A stretch of DNA of 5,652 bases, from positions 1-5,652 of the forward strand of contig WQSA01000147.1 of assembly GCA_009788135.1 (NCBI GenBank). The letters are read 5' to 3'. A program made the position numbers and the translations under genes. Under the pieces are notes generated by a model, which made no database searches, was not told the origin of the DNA, and saw nothing but the letters and a program-made list of their open reading frames with translations. The stretch comes from Candidatus Fibrimonadales bacterium (GTDB taxonomy: Bacteria; Fibrobacterota; Fibrobacteria; Fibrobacterales; Fibrobacteraceae). Positions 5,043 through 5,652 of this stretch are shown piece by piece (the stretch's first letter is position 1; every line of letters begins with the position of its first letter).

Positions 5043-5054
5043 ATTTACTATATT
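5043..5054 (+). promoter_or_regulatory. -10 element of carA
   Basis: ATTTACTATATT ends 7 nt before the carA ATG at 5062, the same geometry as at the PIN gene and iorB. It is the right outer end of the inverted repeat. No purine-rich ribosome-binding site lies between it and the ATG, which implies a leaderless message. Confidence 0.5.
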
Positions 5055-5061
5055 CTAGCCC

Positions 5062-5652
5062 ATGGATTTCAAAACGCAAAGAGATAGAGGTGCCTTTTTG
5101 GCTTTGGCAAATGGCGATGTTTTCTACGGTTATTCCGTTGGCGCGCCGGTCGATGCTTGCGGAGAGGTGGTTTTCAACACTGGAATGTGCGGTTATCAGG
5201 AAATTTTGAGCGATCCCTCGTATGCAGGGCAATTCGTGGCTATGACTGCGCCTGAAATCGGCAATTACGGCACTAATTCAAATGATATGGAATCCCGAAA
5301 GTTTTTTGCGGCAGGATTTATTGTCAGAGAGATGAATCTGCCGTCTAACTGGCAAAACGAGGAATCTTTGCAGGATGCTCTGGTTCGCTACAATATACCT
5401 GCGATTGCAGGCGTAGATACCCGTGCCCTAACCCTTCTTTTGCGCGAGAACGGAATTCAAAAAGCATATATATGCACAACCGGCGCAATAAAAGTAGAAG
5501 AAGCAGTTCAAAAAGCGATAGCCTGGCACGGACTGGACAACTTTGATTCTGCAAGCGTTGTTTCTTGCGAAAAACCCTATGAATTTTCATCTGAAGGGGA
5601 CCTTCATGTAGTAGCTTACGATTTTGGAATTAAAACAAATATTTTGAGAGGA
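5062..5652 (+). CDS. carA: Carbamoyl-phosphate synthase small subunit (5' half, cut by window end)
   Basis: The first 197 codons are present; complete CarA is about 360-380 residues. Recognisable landmarks are VVFNTGMCGYQEILSDPSY (36-54), APEIGNYGTN (63-72), IPAIAGVDTRALTLLLRENG (112-131) and VVAYDFGIKTNILRG (183-197), which opens the class I glutamine amidotransferase domain. The nucleophilic Cys and the His/Glu pair lie beyond the window. CarA releases ammonia from glutamine and passes it to CarB to make carbamoyl phosphate for pyrimidine and arginine synthesis. The start is secure: an in-frame TAG lies only two codons upstream (5056-5058) and the next Met is inside a conserved motif. There is no ribosome-binding site. 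It diverges from the lipoprotein operon with a shared palindromic control region. carB is not visible. Confidence 0.95.
   Translation, partial: MDFKTQRDRGAFLALANGDVFYGYSVGAPVDACGEVVFNTGMCGYQEILSDPSYAGQFVAMTAPEIGNYGTNSNDMESRKFFAAGFIVREMNLPSNWQNEESLQDALVRYNIPAIAGVDTRALTLLLRENGIQKAYICTTGAIKVEEAVQKAIAWHGLDNFDSASVVSCEKPYEFSSEGDLHVVAYDFGIKTNILRG

Larger units (their letters stand above)
5011..5054. repeat. Perfect 18-bp inverted repeat in the divergent promoter region
   Basis: AATATAGTAAATGCTGAA (5011-5028) and its exact complement TTCAGCATTTACTATATT (5037-5054) flank an 8-nt centre, TTAGTCGC. Each outer end is a TATATT -10 facing outward, one for the lipoprotein operon and one for carA. The expected -35 regions of both promoters lie in the centre, only a few bases apart. 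Neither predicted transcript includes the palindrome, so it acts as DNA (operator, shared activator site or mirrored core promoters) rather than as an RNA hairpin. Confidence 0.85.

Noticed and set aside
1..5652. tRNA, rRNA, CRISPR array, insertion sequence or riboswitch
   Set aside because: No cloverleaf, no spaced direct repeats of array type, no transposase motifs and no recognisable riboswitch core were seen on reading both strands.

Overview
The window looks like chromosomal DNA from an anaerobic, Gram-negative-type bacterium. Three observations support this: a ferredoxin-dependent oxoacid oxidoreductase subunit sits beside an aryl-acid CoA ligase, there are two lipobox-containing lipoproteins (one with a barrel-like beta domain), and base composition is moderate to AT-rich. 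Several genes appear to be read from leaderless or near-leaderless mRNAs, with a TTT(T/A)CTATATT element 6-7 nt before the ATG. A gut anaerobe of the Fibrobacterota or a similar lineage would fit, but that placement is a guess from gene style, not something the sequence proves.

Left part (1-1147), an AT-rich accessory patch of toxin-antitoxin (TA) material. It opens with the C-terminal end of a DUF2281-like antitoxin. Directly after it comes a PIN-domain (VapC) toxin cut off after 14 codons. Then follows about 345 bp without a convincing gene, although it holds a very good minus-strand sigma70-type promoter and GTCAA repeats spaced exactly 11 bp apart. Next is a complete toxin-first module: a 169-aa PIN protein overlapping a 54-aa putative antitoxin by 14 bp.

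Middle part (1209-3527), one tight operon on the plus strand: iorB (indolepyruvate:ferredoxin oxidoreductase beta subunit), paaK-type phenylacetate-CoA ligase (ATGA overlap with iorB), and a tandem-ACT-domain protein (start 2 bp after the paaK stop codon). Together they fit interconversion of aryl-pyruvates, aryl-acetyl-CoA and aryl-acetates, either in amino-acid fermentation or, in reverse, aromatic amino-acid synthesis from scavenged aryl acids, with the ACT protein as a likely amino-acid sensor. The catalytic partner iorA is not in the window. The TA patch lies where an upstream iorA might be expected. A GC-rich hairpin separates this operon from the convergent genes.

Right part (3573-5652), two minus-strand lipoprotein genes in tandem that share a homologous ~90-residue core but have different C-termini: one an Ala/Pro/His-rich tail, the other a ~140-residue glycine/aromatic beta-rich domain. 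They diverge from carA (carbamoyl-phosphate synthase small subunit), which is cut by the window end. The divergent promoter region is built on a perfect 18-bp inverted repeat whose two outer ends are the two TATATT -10 elements, so both transcription units share one symmetric control region.
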